Source of the DNA: an uncultured Bacteroidales bacterium
Lineage (GTDB): Bacteria > Bacteroidota > Bacteroidia > Bacteroidales > P3
NCBI GenBank assembly: GCA_944320415.1
Contig: CALUHJ010000002.1
Location: 1-64,000, forward strand
Direction: 5' to 3'
Length of the DNA: 64,000 nt
The notes under the pieces were generated by a model, which was not told the DNA's origin, did no database searches, and saw only the letters and a list, made by a program, of their open reading frames with translations. Both the position numbers and the translations under genes were made by a program. This document shows, one piece after another, positions 54,656 to 64,000 of the stretch (position 1 is its first letter; each line of letters starts with the position of its first letter).

Positions 54656-57600
54656 TTATTGGAATGAATTTAAGTCTACAGGTCTCAAAGAACCAAACCA
54701 CTTGATCAGTTTTTCTCCAACACCGTCTGCCTTTATGTGTATCAAATACACGCCTCCGGATATCGGTAAACCTTTATGGTTCTTCAAATCCCAATCGACA
54801 GAAGTAAGTGCCGTACCGCCACCTGAAACCAACGATGCCGATGGGCCTCTCAACTTTCTAACCACAGTTCCGTCAACGGAATAAATAGTGATGTAACAGT
54901 CAGGAGGAAGATTCGTTATCTTTACAAGATTCTGCACCTGGTCTTGTTCATACTCCGACGCTGCAAAGTAAGGATTAGGCACTACCGTGATATTATCCAA
55001 AGCACTGACTGCAGTCTCATTGTGACCTATTATAGTTGCCAAGCCGGCACTTATGGTGAATTGATACAACGGATAGTTATTGTTCTGAACACCTTCAACA
55101 CGTTGTCCCCACTGATTGCTAGACCAATTCTGTGCATAAGGTTTTCTCACTCTGATTGATACCGTCGCATCCGTAGGAATCAATGATTGGTTCTTTTTAT
55201 CCAAGGCCACATTTGCACTTCCATATTCAAAACATGTTGCAAGAGGCATTCCTACCCACATTACTGTCGAGAACAGTTTGTGTCCGGCGTCAATATTCTG
55301 ACTGTTTGCAATACCGTTTGTTCCAACTCCAGCTGACAATCCCGTGGCACTGGACAACATATCCAACATGGATTTTGCCCATGCACCTTCATCATAACGG
55401 GTAGGTTTTATCGTTTCTATACCCAATTTGTTGTATCTAACCTCAGACGTTCCCAAAACATATACGTAATGCATACCTCCGAAAACATATCCTCCGTCAT
55501 CTGCAACAACACTGGTAGGATTCCAAAGCATATCCCGTCCGTTCTGGTGTCCCAATGCAGAGTTTTCTCCGAACATAATGTTCAATCTTTCACCAGTTTC
55601 AAGATTAACGGCATATCCAGGGAACCAACCCATACCGGTACTACCCTCTTCTCTGTTACCGTCCTTATCAACAGAAGCACCTCTTCTCAACGTAAATCTC
55701 TTGGCATGTCCTTCCGTCAAAAGAGTATCCGAACCCATTTCTATAACCGGACATCTGGTCCATTTTGTCTTATCGTTTGTAAATACTATGTCGACAGATG
55801 CCAAATTGTTCATATCATTATAAATCAAACTTGGTACCTTCAACGCATTTTGCGCATCTACATTCTTCGCATCATAAGGTTGATTAGGATTAAAGAACAA
55901 GTCTTCGTTGAATGCAGGATGGAAAAGCTCATTGGAAATGGAAGTCAATCTGTAAGGAGACCACCATCCGCCTGCACAATTTTCATACTCAGATGAAGCA
56001 TCCATAGGCACTCTCATTGCAGCCAATCCGTCTGGCCTCAATGCTCCAGTGTAGTAGTAATCCAACCAATCCGTAGCCAAACCTTGATCATCAGAACCGG
56101 TAACACCACCTGCACGTATCCAGTCCGTAGCCTGAGCAGCGTCATTGTCTGCCACTCCACTCAACCATGGTTGTGAAGCATTTGCAAAAGTAACCGATGA
56201 AGATAACAATGAACCCGCTATCAACGCACCTCCTCTGGCTTCTTTACCGGTCACCGTATTATTATTACTTTCAGCAACCGACAAAGGATTGGAAAGCTGT
56301 ATTGAAATACCCAATTCAAATATTATTTCTTCATTGATTTCGCCAATAGGTCTTGATGAACGAATTTCCATAACGTCATCAAATACAGGCTTTGTAGGAT
56401 CCGAATTAGTCAATACCCAATTGCAATCATTCATATTTCCACTTTCAGCTGGCTCAAGTCTTATCAAGTAAGAACCTGCACGTATCTTAAGAGGATCAAC
56501 TATCTTTATGTTCAAAGGACCATAATTGGTTGTGTACATAGGATATTCAACAAAACTTTTATAAGTTCCGTCAACTCCGCTTACTCCTCCCTCAGGATAC
56601 TGACCTTTTGCACCCATCAATTGATTTAGAGTAGACTTGTCAAAGTTCAATACCAGTCCTCCATTACCTTGACCTTCTATTCTTATCACCTCAGGTGATA
56701 TTCCATAAGAAGATTGTAGCAAAGTTCCGTTCTGTTCCGAATTAACCATGTGAGGTATTGCCACTACCGGCTCTATGTTACCGCCACCTCCTAATTTTCT
56801 ACTTGCCAAATAAGGAGTTTTCTGTCCATCAACTTTTGTGGCATCACCTGGTGCAAATTCTTTATAGTTATTATAAGCATACGCTATTGCAACATAATAA
56901 TATTTTTGATTGTTTACAACCCTCTTATCCGTATTGTTTGAGAACTTGTCTTCCGTTATTCTGAAAGAATGTCTTATACCCTTGTTCTCTCCTGAAACCA
57001 TAACTTGAGGAGTCAACAATCCGTCAACCTCAGTATAGTTTACAAGTTTTGCGATAGCCTTATTATTCTGAGTTGAATCATAATTTTCTATATCACATTG
57101 CGCGATCAATTGTGCTTTACTGTTATCATACAGATCCGCAACGGAAACAGTAGCATCCTTCAATTGGAAAATCTGATAACCTTCGAATCTGAAATGTCTG
57201 TCATACTCCACCGTGGAATCCTGTCCATCTGAACCTGGAACCGTGTAGGAACGAGGAATTGTAACATCCTCCATATCGTATGATTCATTAACATTGTTAC
57301 CGGATTCATTGGTCAAATAAAGAATTATCTCCCTATCCAATTCCTGTACAACAACCTGAGGAGCATCAGGACCTTCCATCACATTGAAACAATTATCGAA
57401 CAATGCCTGACATTTATCGTCTATTTGTCTCAACAATTCAACAGAAGCCATAGGACCACCTTGTACAGCCTGAGCAAAAGGAATACCTACCGTAATATAA
57501 TTGATTGCTCCAGGTTTCAAGGTGAAAGGACCTGCCGACTGCATGAAACGTCTGTCACCAGGAGAGTTTCCTGCAGTTTGTTCAGTCCACTCTTGTTTGC

Positions 57601-59257
57601 CGACGTCCTCATTACCGCCAGTTCTTGTACCCCAACCCCATATATCAGAAGTTCCAGGGAACATAAAGTCAGTCTTAACGGCAGTATTCAATCCTGCTCC
57701 GGAATTATAACCATTTCCTCCGAAACACATCTTGCTTCCATCTTTCCAAACACCTCTCAAAAAGTTATAATAGTCAGTTGCCTTATCAGGTTCACCATTA
57801 TTACCCAAATCATTATTATAATACACGAACCTACGCATACCGAAACGTTCATCATCAACTATTCCGTTACCGAAGTTAACACCATTGATTGCACATGCAT
57901 TAACAGAATCTCTTGATTTAGGGTACCATGCTTCTTTATACTTATAAGCATCATCGGTCAACAATATATGGTTGACAGTTCCATCTTCATTCTTATATGG
58001 TTCCAAAGCCGCAGAACCATAAACATCTATAAATTTGTCAACATCAACCTTTGGATTGTCTATTCCGTCTGGATCCATATAAGGTCCTTGGAAAAAGTCT
58101 ATACCTATGGCAGGAGGATTTCCGGAATAAGCACCTGTACCAGGACCATCCGTAGCCTTACCGTTATAGCAATATCCCAAACCTCTTTCCACATCACATC
58201 CTACATAGTCATCCTGAGCATATCCCAAATCAGGGTCAACCCATTGTGAAAAATACGTATTGGTCAAAACAAATGTCGAACGGTTTATAATCTCATAAGA
58301 GTAAAACGTCATATTGTTTATTTCGTCACTCATTGTAAATGCAAATGCTTGTGCCCTTATTTCCAATCCGATAGGATTTTCTGATTTGGACTCTGTATGT
58401 GCATTTCCCTTATCGTTAAATACCCACCATATAGTTTCATCTCCTTTAAGCACCTGATCAACCAATAATCCTCCAGTTGCAGGTACAACTCCTCCTGTAC
58501 CATAATTAGGATCAGATTCCATTGTAGGTATTGGAGTATATGGAGTTCCAGGAGGCAAATTTGCCTTTATTTTTGCAGGACATAACTCTCCGGTTAAATC
58601 ATAATAAGGATAGTCACCTTCTTCCCAACTGTACACTCCATCACCATTCTGGTCAAAGAAAGGTGCCAAAAATCTGGACTGTTTCTTACTCTGATCTCCA
58701 TGAGCAGGCCATGTCTTTATAGCCTCAGTTGCTCTGCTCGCATCCACAGACACAACCTGACCAGCAGCATTTTTTTCTATACCTGCCACAAAATACTCTA
58801 CCTCTGCCTTGGTTATTCTAAAATGTTTGTCCCATTGTTCACAAACAGCCTTATCAACCGAAGCATTTGCATCAACGGTTAAAGGTCCTGGCCAAAAGTC
58901 ATCTCCATCCTGACCAAATCTCAAAGCCGCAACACGCAACTGAAGATTGGCATCCTGACCTCCGATCCACAAGGCAGCACAATACATAGCCGTACTGTTT
59001 CCATCCTTAGGGACAAAATAACGAGCTGTCGCACCATCATACCACATATTTCCCGATGTATTGATACGAGCTCTAACATTGTTTATGCTCAACTCTGCAG
59101 AACCCTGTCCCCTACGACATCTTTCCAATTCTGCTTTCTTGGTTGGTCTCTTGGAAGCCGCATACTTAAACTTCTCAGCATGAACCGCTCCACCAACAAG
59201 TAGCAAGCACATCAATAATAACGATACTTTACTGCTAATATATTTCATATAATTCAT
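54656..59257 (-). CDS. Very large exported protein of unknown function (ALWIGG/DFWPGP family)
   Basis: The 1533-residue protein has a signal peptide (about 1-27), an N-terminal module with ELSINNVRARINTSGNMWYDG (56-75), AALWIGG (94-100) and DGDDFWPGPL (117-126), a long body, and a C-terminal domain with VVPNPYFAASEYE, an Ig/FlgD-like strand pattern and ending in LIKWFGSLRPVD. The N-terminal module is one I recall from many large T9SS-associated proteins of Bacteroidota with no assigned function. The C terminus resembles but does not match the type A sorting tail. Start may be ATG 59257 or 59248. It lies 14 bp after the receptor and 41 bp before the PorV-like gene. Confidence 0.85.
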   Translation of the reverse strand: MNYMKYISSKVSLLLMCLLLVGGAVHAEKFKYAASKRPTKKAELERCRRGQGSAELSINNVRARINTSGNMWYDGATARYFVPKDGNSTAMYCAALWIGGQDANLQLRVAALRFGQDGDDFWPGPLTVDANASVDKAVCEQWDKHFRITKAEVEYFVAGIEKNAAGQVVSVDASRATEAIKTWPAHGDQSKKQSRFLAPFFDQNGDGVYSWEEGDYPYYDLTGELCPAKIKANLPPGTPYTPIPTMESDPNYGTGGVVPATGGLLVDQVLKGDETIWWVFNDKGNAHTESKSENPIGLEIRAQAFAFTMSDEINNMTFYSYEIINRSTFVLTNTYFSQWVDPDLGYAQDDYVGCDVERGLGYCYNGKATDGPGTGAYSGNPPAIGIDFFQGPYMDPDGIDNPKVDVDKFIDVYGSAALEPYKNEDGTVNHILLTDDAYKYKEAWYPKSRDSVNACAINGVNFGNGIVDDERFGMRRFVYYNNDLGNNGEPDKATDYYNFLRGVWKDGSKMCFGGNGYNSGAGLNTAVKTDFMFPGTSDIWGWGTRTGGNEDVGKQEWTEQTAGNSPGDRRFMQSAGPFTLKPGAINYITVGIPFAQAVQGGPMASVELLRQIDDKCQALFDNCFNVMEGPDAPQVVVQELDREIILYLTNESGNNVNESYDMEDVTIPRSYTVPGSDGQDSTVEYDRHFRFEGYQIFQLKDATVSVADLYDNSKAQLIAQCDIENYDSTQNNKAIAKLVNYTEVDGLLTPQVMVSGENKGIRHSFRITEDKFSNNTDKRVVNNQKYYYVAIAYAYNNYKEFAPGDATKVDGQKTPYLASRKLGGGGNIEPVVAIPHMVNSEQNGTLLQSSYGISPEVIRIEGQGNGGLVLNFDKSTLNQLMGAKGQYPEGGVSGVDGTYKSFVEYPMYTTNYGPLNIKIVDPLKIRAGSYLIRLEPAESGNMNDCNWVLTNSDPTKPVFDDVMEIRSSRPIGEINEEIIFELGISIQLSNPLSVAESNNNTVTGKEARGGALIAGSLLSSSVTFANASQPWLSGVADNDAAQATDWIRAGGVTGSDDQGLATDWLDYYYTGALRPDGLAAMRVPMDASSEYENCAGGWWSPYRLTSISNELFHPAFNEDLFFNPNQPYDAKNVDAQNALKVPSLIYNDMNNLASVDIVFTNDKTKWTRCPVIEMGSDTLLTEGHAKRFTLRRGASVDKDGNREEGSTGMGWFPGYAVNLETGERLNIMFGENSALGHQNGRDMLWNPTSVVADDGGYVFGGMHYVYVLGTSEVRYNKLGIETIKPTRYDEGAWAKSMLDMLSSATGLSAGVGTNGIANSQNIDAGHKLFSTVMWVGMPLATCFEYGSANVALDKKNQSLIPTDATVSIRVRKPYAQNWSSNQWGQRVEGVQNNNYPLYQFTISAGLATIIGHNETAVSALDNITVVPNPYFAASEYEQDQVQNLVKITNLPPDCYITIYSVDGTVVRKLRGPSASLVSGGGTALTSVDWDLKNHKGLPISGGVYLIHIKADGVGEKLIKWFGSLRPVDLNSFQ

Positions 59258-59271
59258 TATTTAATCAATAA

Positions 59272-62200
59272 CTAGAACTGATAAGAAACTCCCAAATAAA
59301 CCATTCTCGGAGTAGAATAATTATAATATGCATTGTTATAATACATCATATAATAATCCCTGTAAGATTGCTCATTCAACTGACCCGCAATGATTGTTTG
59401 CGTTTCAGGGTCCGTCAAATAACCATTATCATCTGGGTCACCGGTCACTCCGTAAACACCTCTGATATTCTTAATATTAAACACATTGGTTATTCTCGCA
59501 AAAAGTGTCAATACAGTAGGTCTTTTTCCGACTTGAATATTGTAAGATTTATCAACATTCAAATCCACACGGAACGTCCAAGGTAAACGAGCACCCCTAT
59601 AACTACCAACTATAGTATTCTGAATATTGCTATGGTATTTAGTGTAAGGCGCTCCAGACTGAGCAACTCCTGTTATATTAACTCCGAAATTCTGAAACCA
59701 TCTGATTACTTTAACCTTTTCATTACCATCCTTATCTACTACTGTTCTTTTTGTAGTAGGTCCATTATATCTCTCTCCACCCTGGTATCTAAAATCAAGG
59801 TTTACCTTAAATTCGTGTCTTCTATCGTCTTCTATAGGGAAAAGCATTTTCACATTAGGATATCCAGCCCTAATTAATGACACTAAAGTTGTTGTAGGCA
59901 ATCCCGTAGTACCCTCTGCATACTGCAAAGTATAGTTCGCATTTATTCTAACATTTTTAGAACGTCTCAAATCGTAAGAGATTGTCATACCCTTAGTCGT
60001 TCTAAAGTCTTGGTTGTCATAAGAATAATATGTATTTGTAGGGTCTGCACCTACGTATTGAACCAAAGCTATCAGATCTCTTGTCTGCTTGTAATAAGCT
60101 GTTATACCGAATGCAGAAGATTTTGACAATACTTGTTGGAATCCTAACTCATAGTTTGTTATCTTCTCCGGTTTAAGGTTAGGGTTTGTCAAAACAGCAC
60201 CTGACATCTTTTCCATATATAAATAGCTTTCATAACTTGCCTGCCATGCTCCCTCACTAGGACGACGAGCAATAACATCATAAGATGCCTTAAATTCCGA
60301 TTTATCAGAAACAGGGAATGAGAATGCTATACGAGGCATCGCAACGATCTGAGGTTCATAATCCTTAAACGCATCAACAGATATGTTAGCAGGCAATCCC
60401 GTCTCTCTCAACGTTCCTTTTCTGAAAGGCAACGGCTGTCCCGATGCACCGGCAACATCATTAGGATTTGAAACAAGTTCTCCGTTTGCATTATACCAAC
60501 TGTTACCATTGCTGTTTCTATATCCCGTGATATTGACATTGTCCATAGTTGACGTGGAATTAAGCTTGTCAACATAAACTATATAGTCATCTCCTATAGC
60601 ATTAGGTATATCCGTACGTCCACCCTGCCTCAATTCTCCGGCCGTATAGGACGAATACAATGTATAAGGATCTTTCAATCCCATTTGGTTGCCGTCAAAT
60701 CTGTCGACACGAACACCCACATTGAAAATCAAATCTCTGAAATAAAACTTATCCTGAATATATCCAGCCATATATATAGGTTCCCATGCTCCTATCTTTC
60801 TCTGTCCGTCAACTCCAAGGAAATAATCCTGCAATGACTGTTTACCTGTTACTTTTTTTCCTGTATGATCGTAACCATAATAACTTACTATGGCATTGCT
60901 TCCTCCTGTATTATACAATTCATCAGCAGAGAACATATCCAAAGAGAACGTGGAAGGATCATACGCATCTATGTTTATATATTCAGTTCCATCTATAGCA
61001 AGACCTAACTTTTCACGTAATCTTTTATCAAAAAATGTTTGGCTTCCTGCATCGTACTTACGATCATACGTAACATAAGGATACATACCCGATTCATCTA
61101 TTATAGGATTGTCTAAATCACGGTACAACAAGTGTTGGTTTGCTTCTTGTCTCATGATTGTCCATAAAGAAGATGCTGCCAAACTATAACCTCTGTAAAT
61201 AGACTGATCATACTGAAATCCCAACTCTATTGCGTGTTTTCCTATATCGGCAGAAATTCTTGCGGACGCATATATGTACTGAGCTTCAGACTTTTGATAA
61301 GAAGAACCTGCAACTCCTACATTGGTAAACATACTATAAACGGAAGAAGGAAGTCCTCCATTCAAAAGACCTCGGAACAAAGTTATATTTTCAAAATTAT
61401 ACAAGTAAGGTCTTATAGCTGCAAAATCCGGATCATTATACAATTGTGACGTATAAGCAGCCAAACCAGGATTATATTGAGAAGGAGTGTAATCAACCTC
61501 GTATTCCATCCAACCGTTATGTTCATAAACATATTCCTCACTACCATCTCCATCTATATCCTTTCTTGTTAACTCATAAGTATTTTTGAAAAGTCTGTCA
61601 AACGTTCCAACATGTCCATAACGGAACAAATTGTCACCATGATCTTTGTTGTAAAGTTCAGAATAAGATCTGGAATAAGATGCAGTCAGATTAAATATAA
61701 TATTACTGATAAAAGAAGATGTATCGCCAGGTATTTTCTGTGTAAAATCTCCCATAATCTGGAAACTGTTACCTTTTGTTTCCGAATTATTGTAATTGTT
61801 CAACAACATATCGGAAATACTTCCAGACATACCCAAGCTATTGGTATATTCGGCATTGATTTGCAATGTACTGTTTTGAGAGAAACTAAAATTCAAGCCA
61901 CCCTCCAAATAAATACCATTAGACCATAAATCGGATTTACGTCCTACTCTTTCAAAATCATTCAACGTCAAAAACTCTGCTGCGTAGTTCACGGAACCAT
62001 TTGACGGATCGTATACCAAAGGTTTTGTTTTCAACGTCTCCAAAACATTATCCTTTACCATATAGTACCTTCTATCCTTTGGTCTTATATAAGAGTCTGC
62101 CGTATAGTTAACAAATCCAGACAAACGATATCCTATCACACTTCTTTTTACTCCCAAATCATTTGTTCTGGTATACAAAGGGCCAGTAAAATAGAAGTCA

Positions 62201-62943
62201 CCTCTATGATAGCCACGAGTATCCAAAAACTCTGACGTTTGATATTGAAGGAATCCTTCCATTTTGTTTTGAGGTGGCTTAAGCGTAATATTAGTACTAC
62301 CTCCTATAGCCTCTCCAATACTTGCCGGAGTACCACCCAAGGTAACCTGGATTTCAGAAATAGCCTGTTTTGGCAAATTTACACTTCCTTTCTTGGGAAC
62401 TCCGTTCACATATGTCACCATGTTGGACTCTCCTCGCGCACTTCCGGCACCACCTTCGTTATCGGTTATACCTCCGACAGAAGCGATAATTCCATCCACG
62501 GTATTGGCGGTCATGTTGTCAAGGTCCTCTGCAGAAATACGTTTTCCTGATTCTGAAGAACCTTGTTCTAGCAACGGTATAGCATACTCTTGTACCACCA
62601 CAGGGGGCAACTCCTCACTCATGGTTTTCATTTCTATACTACCACCCATTGAAAAACCGCTTGCAACAACCTTTACACCCGTCTTGACAACAGTTTGATA
62701 CCCCACACAAGAGGCCTCAATATCGTACTCTCCCGGCTGCAATGGTTTAATTTGATAGTCACCGTTAAAATCCGTTTGTGCACCGCCTTTCATTTCACCA
62801 TTCTGTTTAACGATGACATTCACAAAAGGTAACGGTTCTTTAGTTTTTGCGTCCGTTATCGTACCTACAAGGACTCCTTGTGAGTACAACACCAGACTGG
62901 TTGCCAACAACAACCCGACAGTAAAGAATAATTTTCTCAACAT
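59272..62943 (-). CDS. TonB-dependent receptor with carboxypeptidase-regulatory-like domain
   Basis: The 1223-residue protein has a signal peptide (about 1-21), a CarboxypepD_reg-like domain (about 23-105, TITDAKTKEPLPFVNVIVKQNG), a plug domain (about 112-225, with EDLDNMTANTVDGIIASVGG and NMVTYVNGVPKKG) and a beta-barrel ending in MVYLGVSYQF. It lacks the C-terminal features of a SusC, and no SusD follows. The layout is that of Oar-like receptors. It leads the cluster with the 1533-residue protein and the PorV-like protein, so it may import a ligand for, or take part in, export of that protein. Confidence 0.92.
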   Translation of the reverse strand: MLRKLFFTVGLLLATSLVLYSQGVLVGTITDAKTKEPLPFVNVIVKQNGEMKGGAQTDFNGDYQIKPLQPGEYDIEASCVGYQTVVKTGVKVVASGFSMGGSIEMKTMSEELPPVVVQEYAIPLLEQGSSESGKRISAEDLDNMTANTVDGIIASVGGITDNEGGAGSARGESNMVTYVNGVPKKGSVNLPKQAISEIQVTLGGTPASIGEAIGGSTNITLKPPQNKMEGFLQYQTSEFLDTRGYHRGDFYFTGPLYTRTNDLGVKRSVIGYRLSGFVNYTADSYIRPKDRRYYMVKDNVLETLKTKPLVYDPSNGSVNYAAEFLTLNDFERVGRKSDLWSNGIYLEGGLNFSFSQNSTLQINAEYTNSLGMSGSISDMLLNNYNNSETKGNSFQIMGDFTQKIPGDTSSFISNIIFNLTASYSRSYSELYNKDHGDNLFRYGHVGTFDRLFKNTYELTRKDIDGDGSEEYVYEHNGWMEYEVDYTPSQYNPGLAAYTSQLYNDPDFAAIRPYLYNFENITLFRGLLNGGLPSSVYSMFTNVGVAGSSYQKSEAQYIYASARISADIGKHAIELGFQYDQSIYRGYSLAASSLWTIMRQEANQHLLYRDLDNPIIDESGMYPYVTYDRKYDAGSQTFFDKRLREKLGLAIDGTEYINIDAYDPSTFSLDMFSADELYNTGGSNAIVSYYGYDHTGKKVTGKQSLQDYFLGVDGQRKIGAWEPIYMAGYIQDKFYFRDLIFNVGVRVDRFDGNQMGLKDPYTLYSSYTAGELRQGGRTDIPNAIGDDYIVYVDKLNSTSTMDNVNITGYRNSNGNSWYNANGELVSNPNDVAGASGQPLPFRKGTLRETGLPANISVDAFKDYEPQIVAMPRIAFSFPVSDKSEFKASYDVIARRPSEGAWQASYESYLYMEKMSGAVLTNPNLKPEKITNYELGFQQVLSKSSAFGITAYYKQTRDLIALVQYVGADPTNTYYSYDNQDFRTTKGMTISYDLRRSKNVRINANYTLQYAEGTTGLPTTTLVSLIRAGYPNVKMLFPIEDDRRHEFKVNLDFRYQGGERYNGPTTKRTVVDKDGNEKVKVIRWFQNFGVNITGVAQSGAPYTKYHSNIQNTIVGSYRGARLPWTFRVDLNVDKSYNIQVGKRPTVLTLFARITNVFNIKNIRGVYGVTGDPDDNGYLTDPETQTIIAGQLNEQSYRDYYMMYYNNAYYNYSTPRMVYLGVSYQF

Positions 62944-62991
62944 ACCATTATATATTTCTTAGATTTATAATTCTCTTATCTTATAATTACT

Positions 62992-63294
62992 CTATTTATA
63001 TGGTCTCTCTATTATAGAACTGTAAATTATTGCATCTTTCAAAGAAAACTTCCTTTTTTTCTCATGTATATTATCTTCCTTTCTATACACATTTTCCTCA
63101 ACAGAAACATTATTCGCTTTTTCATATGTTTTTTCAACACTTACACTTTTCTCTTCGGTTACCTCATCGTCCATCTTGACAAAGTCGAAAATATCTTTCC
63201 ATTCATTTTCTTTTTCTTTTTCTTTCCTGTCTCCAATAAAAGCCCTAAATAGAAGAACAAGGCAAAATACACACAAAAAAACTATAATCCACAT
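62992..63294 (-). CDS. Small single-span membrane protein, charged
   Basis: From the ATG at 63294 the protein has 100 residues: a membrane helix near the N terminus (about 2-17, WIIVFLCVFCLVLLFR) and a highly charged tail rich in Glu and Lys (KEKEKENEWKDIFDF, SVSVEKTYEKANNVSVEE) with a partly repeated SVEKTYEKANNVSVEENVY stretch. The frame also opens with GTG at 63303. No known domain. It has a clear promoter and lies upstream of the receptor cluster, 48 bp before it. Confidence 0.65.
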   Translation of the reverse strand: MWIIVFLCVFCLVLLFRAFIGDRKEKEKENEWKDIFDFVKMDDEVTEEKSVSVEKTYEKANNVSVEENVYRKEDNIHEKKRKFSLKDAIIYSSIIERPYK

Positions 63295-63316
63295 ACCAAA
63301 CACATATAACGAGTTG

Positions 63317-63347
63317 CAAATTTACAAGAAAAACGCAATCTCACAAA
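63317..63347 (-). promoter_or_regulatory. Promoter of the small membrane protein (perhaps the receptor cluster)
   Basis: On the minus strand TTTG (63344-63347), 19 nt, TAAATTTG (63317-63324), exact match. No other TAnnTTTG box is visible in front of the TonB-dependent receptor, so this promoter may serve the whole cluster. Confidence 0.6.
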
Positions 63348-63360
63348 AAAAACAAATAAA

Positions 63361-63393
63361 TTTGGTCAGGGGAAAGGTCTTCCTCTGACCAAA
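63361..63393 (-). terminator. Terminator of secDF
   Basis: TTTGGTCAG pairs with CTGACCAAA, with GGAA/TTCC inside; on the minus strand it is followed by T-rich sequence. Confidence 0.75.
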
Positions 63394-63400
63394 TAATTAT

Positions 63401-64000
63401 TTACTTCTCCATTTTTTTCTTATTGGAACGTGTTATCAACGCATAAACCACAGGACAAGCAACACACAAAGACGCAAAACCTCCCACAGCTACACCTACC
63501 AATAAAGCAAAGGCAAAACCTCTCAACACCTCTCCTCCAAAAATAAACACTATCAACAAAACCAACAATGTAGTACCCAAAGTATTGAATGTTCTACTCA
63601 AAGTCTGATTCATTGCGTCATTCATTTCCTTGCCATAAGGCGATTTAGGATAGAGTCTAACATTCTCACGGACTCGATCAAATACTATCACAGTATCGTT
63701 TATGGAATAACCTATCACAGTAAGAATAGCCGCTATGAAATGTTGGTCAACCTCGAGGTTAAACGGCAATATACCGCTGAACAATGAGAAAATACCTATG
63801 GTTATCAATGTGTCGAAACTCAAAGACAAAAGACCAGCCAAACCATATTGCCACTTCTTAAACCTCACTCCTATGTAAACAAATATCAAAACCAATGAAA
63901 TCAAAACGGCTATGACTGCAGACCTCTGTATATCATCAGCCATAGTAGGTCCTACAATCTCCGAACTGATTATTCCCAACGGACTCTTCATTGTCGATTT
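63401..64000 (-). CDS. secDF: Protein translocase SecDF, C-terminal SecF part (partial)
   Basis: The frame runs off the right edge of the window, so only the last 199 residues are present. They form the SecF half: five membrane helices with SSEIVGPTMADDI, VTIGYSINDTVIVFDRVREN-like sequence (seen as IGYSINDTVIVFDRVREN) and TLGTTLLVLLIVFIFGG. SecDF uses the proton gradient to pull proteins through SecYEG. In Bacteroidota secD and secF are usually one fused gene, which is why I name it secDF; the SecD half is outside the window. Confidence 0.92.
   Translation of the reverse strand, partial: KSTMKSPLGIISSEIVGPTMADDIQRSAVIAVLISLVLIFVYIGVRFKKWQYGLAGLLSLSFDTLITIGIFSLFSGILPFNLEVDQHFIAAILTVIGYSINDTVIVFDRVRENVRLYPKSPYGKEMNDAMNQTLSRTFNTLGTTLLVLLIVFIFGGEVLRGFAFALLVGVAVGGFASLCVACPVVYALITRSNKKKMEK

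Overview
The window is about 64 kb of AT-rich chromosome from a member of the Bacteroidota, most likely order Bacteroidales. The evidence is: promoters of the Bacteroidota form (TTTG or TTG, about 19-22 nt, TAnnTTTG) in front of many genes; scarce Shine-Dalgarno sequences; T9SS-type sorting tails, a PorV/PorQ-family protein and a carboxypeptidase-regulatory-domain TonB-dependent receptor; a SecDF protein; and the biotin gene order bioB-A-F-G-C-D. I cannot name a species. I see no phage, transposase, CRISPR array or rRNA operon; the region looks like stable core and envelope chromosome.

Layout. 0-2.5 kb (minus strand): a MauE/DoxX-thioredoxin membrane protein and three tandem paralogous Cys-rich lipoproteins, two of them preceded by a dispersed palindromic repeat. 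2.7-12.95 kb (plus): sufB, a family 9 glycosyltransferase, mazG, a metallo-beta-lactamase-fold hydrolase, a small outer-membrane barrel, a small protein that reads into a terminator, then a complete biotin operon. 13-21.4 kb: a coiled-coil lipoprotein, uvrA, a membrane protein of unknown role, tRNA-Met, gcvT, a secreted EEP-fold hydrolase and an OmpA-like porin. 21.5-29.7 kb: a secreted peptidylarginine-deiminase-like enzyme with a T9SS tail, an lptF-GT4-GT4 operon and a dipeptidyl peptidase III. 29.8-39.4 kb (minus): a 1152-residue protein resembling PPi-type PEP carboxykinase, the rpsU-xerC-hpf operon, a thioesterase, rpmB, enolase, a nucleoid-associated protein, and a YtfE/RIC-like di-iron protein fused to a LuxR DNA-binding domain. 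39.5-53.4 kb: a candidate small RNA, thiL-HAD-ftsB, folC and ferritin from back-to-back promoters, arcC-arcB, an O-antigen ligase, a LolC/E-like permease, glyA, a YitT protein and greA-HIT. 53.5-64 kb (minus): a PorV/PorQ-family protein, a 1533-residue exported protein, a large TonB-dependent receptor, a small membrane protein and the 3' end of secDF.

How the genes connect. Envelope biogenesis dominates: LptF-type permease, glycosyltransferases, O-antigen ligase, LolC/E-like permease, SecDF, OmpA, and the receptor/giant protein/PorV cluster. A nitrogen theme links the secreted deiminase, DPP III and ArcB/ArcC (peptide breakdown, citrulline to ornithine plus ATP), although no arginine deiminase gene is in the window. 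Core translation genes form a second theme: rpsU, hpf, ferritin and eno carry clear Shine-Dalgarno sequences while most neighbours do not.

The best candidates for something undescribed are the tandem Cys-rich lipoproteins beside the MauE-thioredoxin protein, the orientation-biased repeat family in intergenic gaps, the RIC-LuxR fusion, the receptor/giant-protein/PorV cluster and the promoter-terminator unit at 39.48-39.60 kb.
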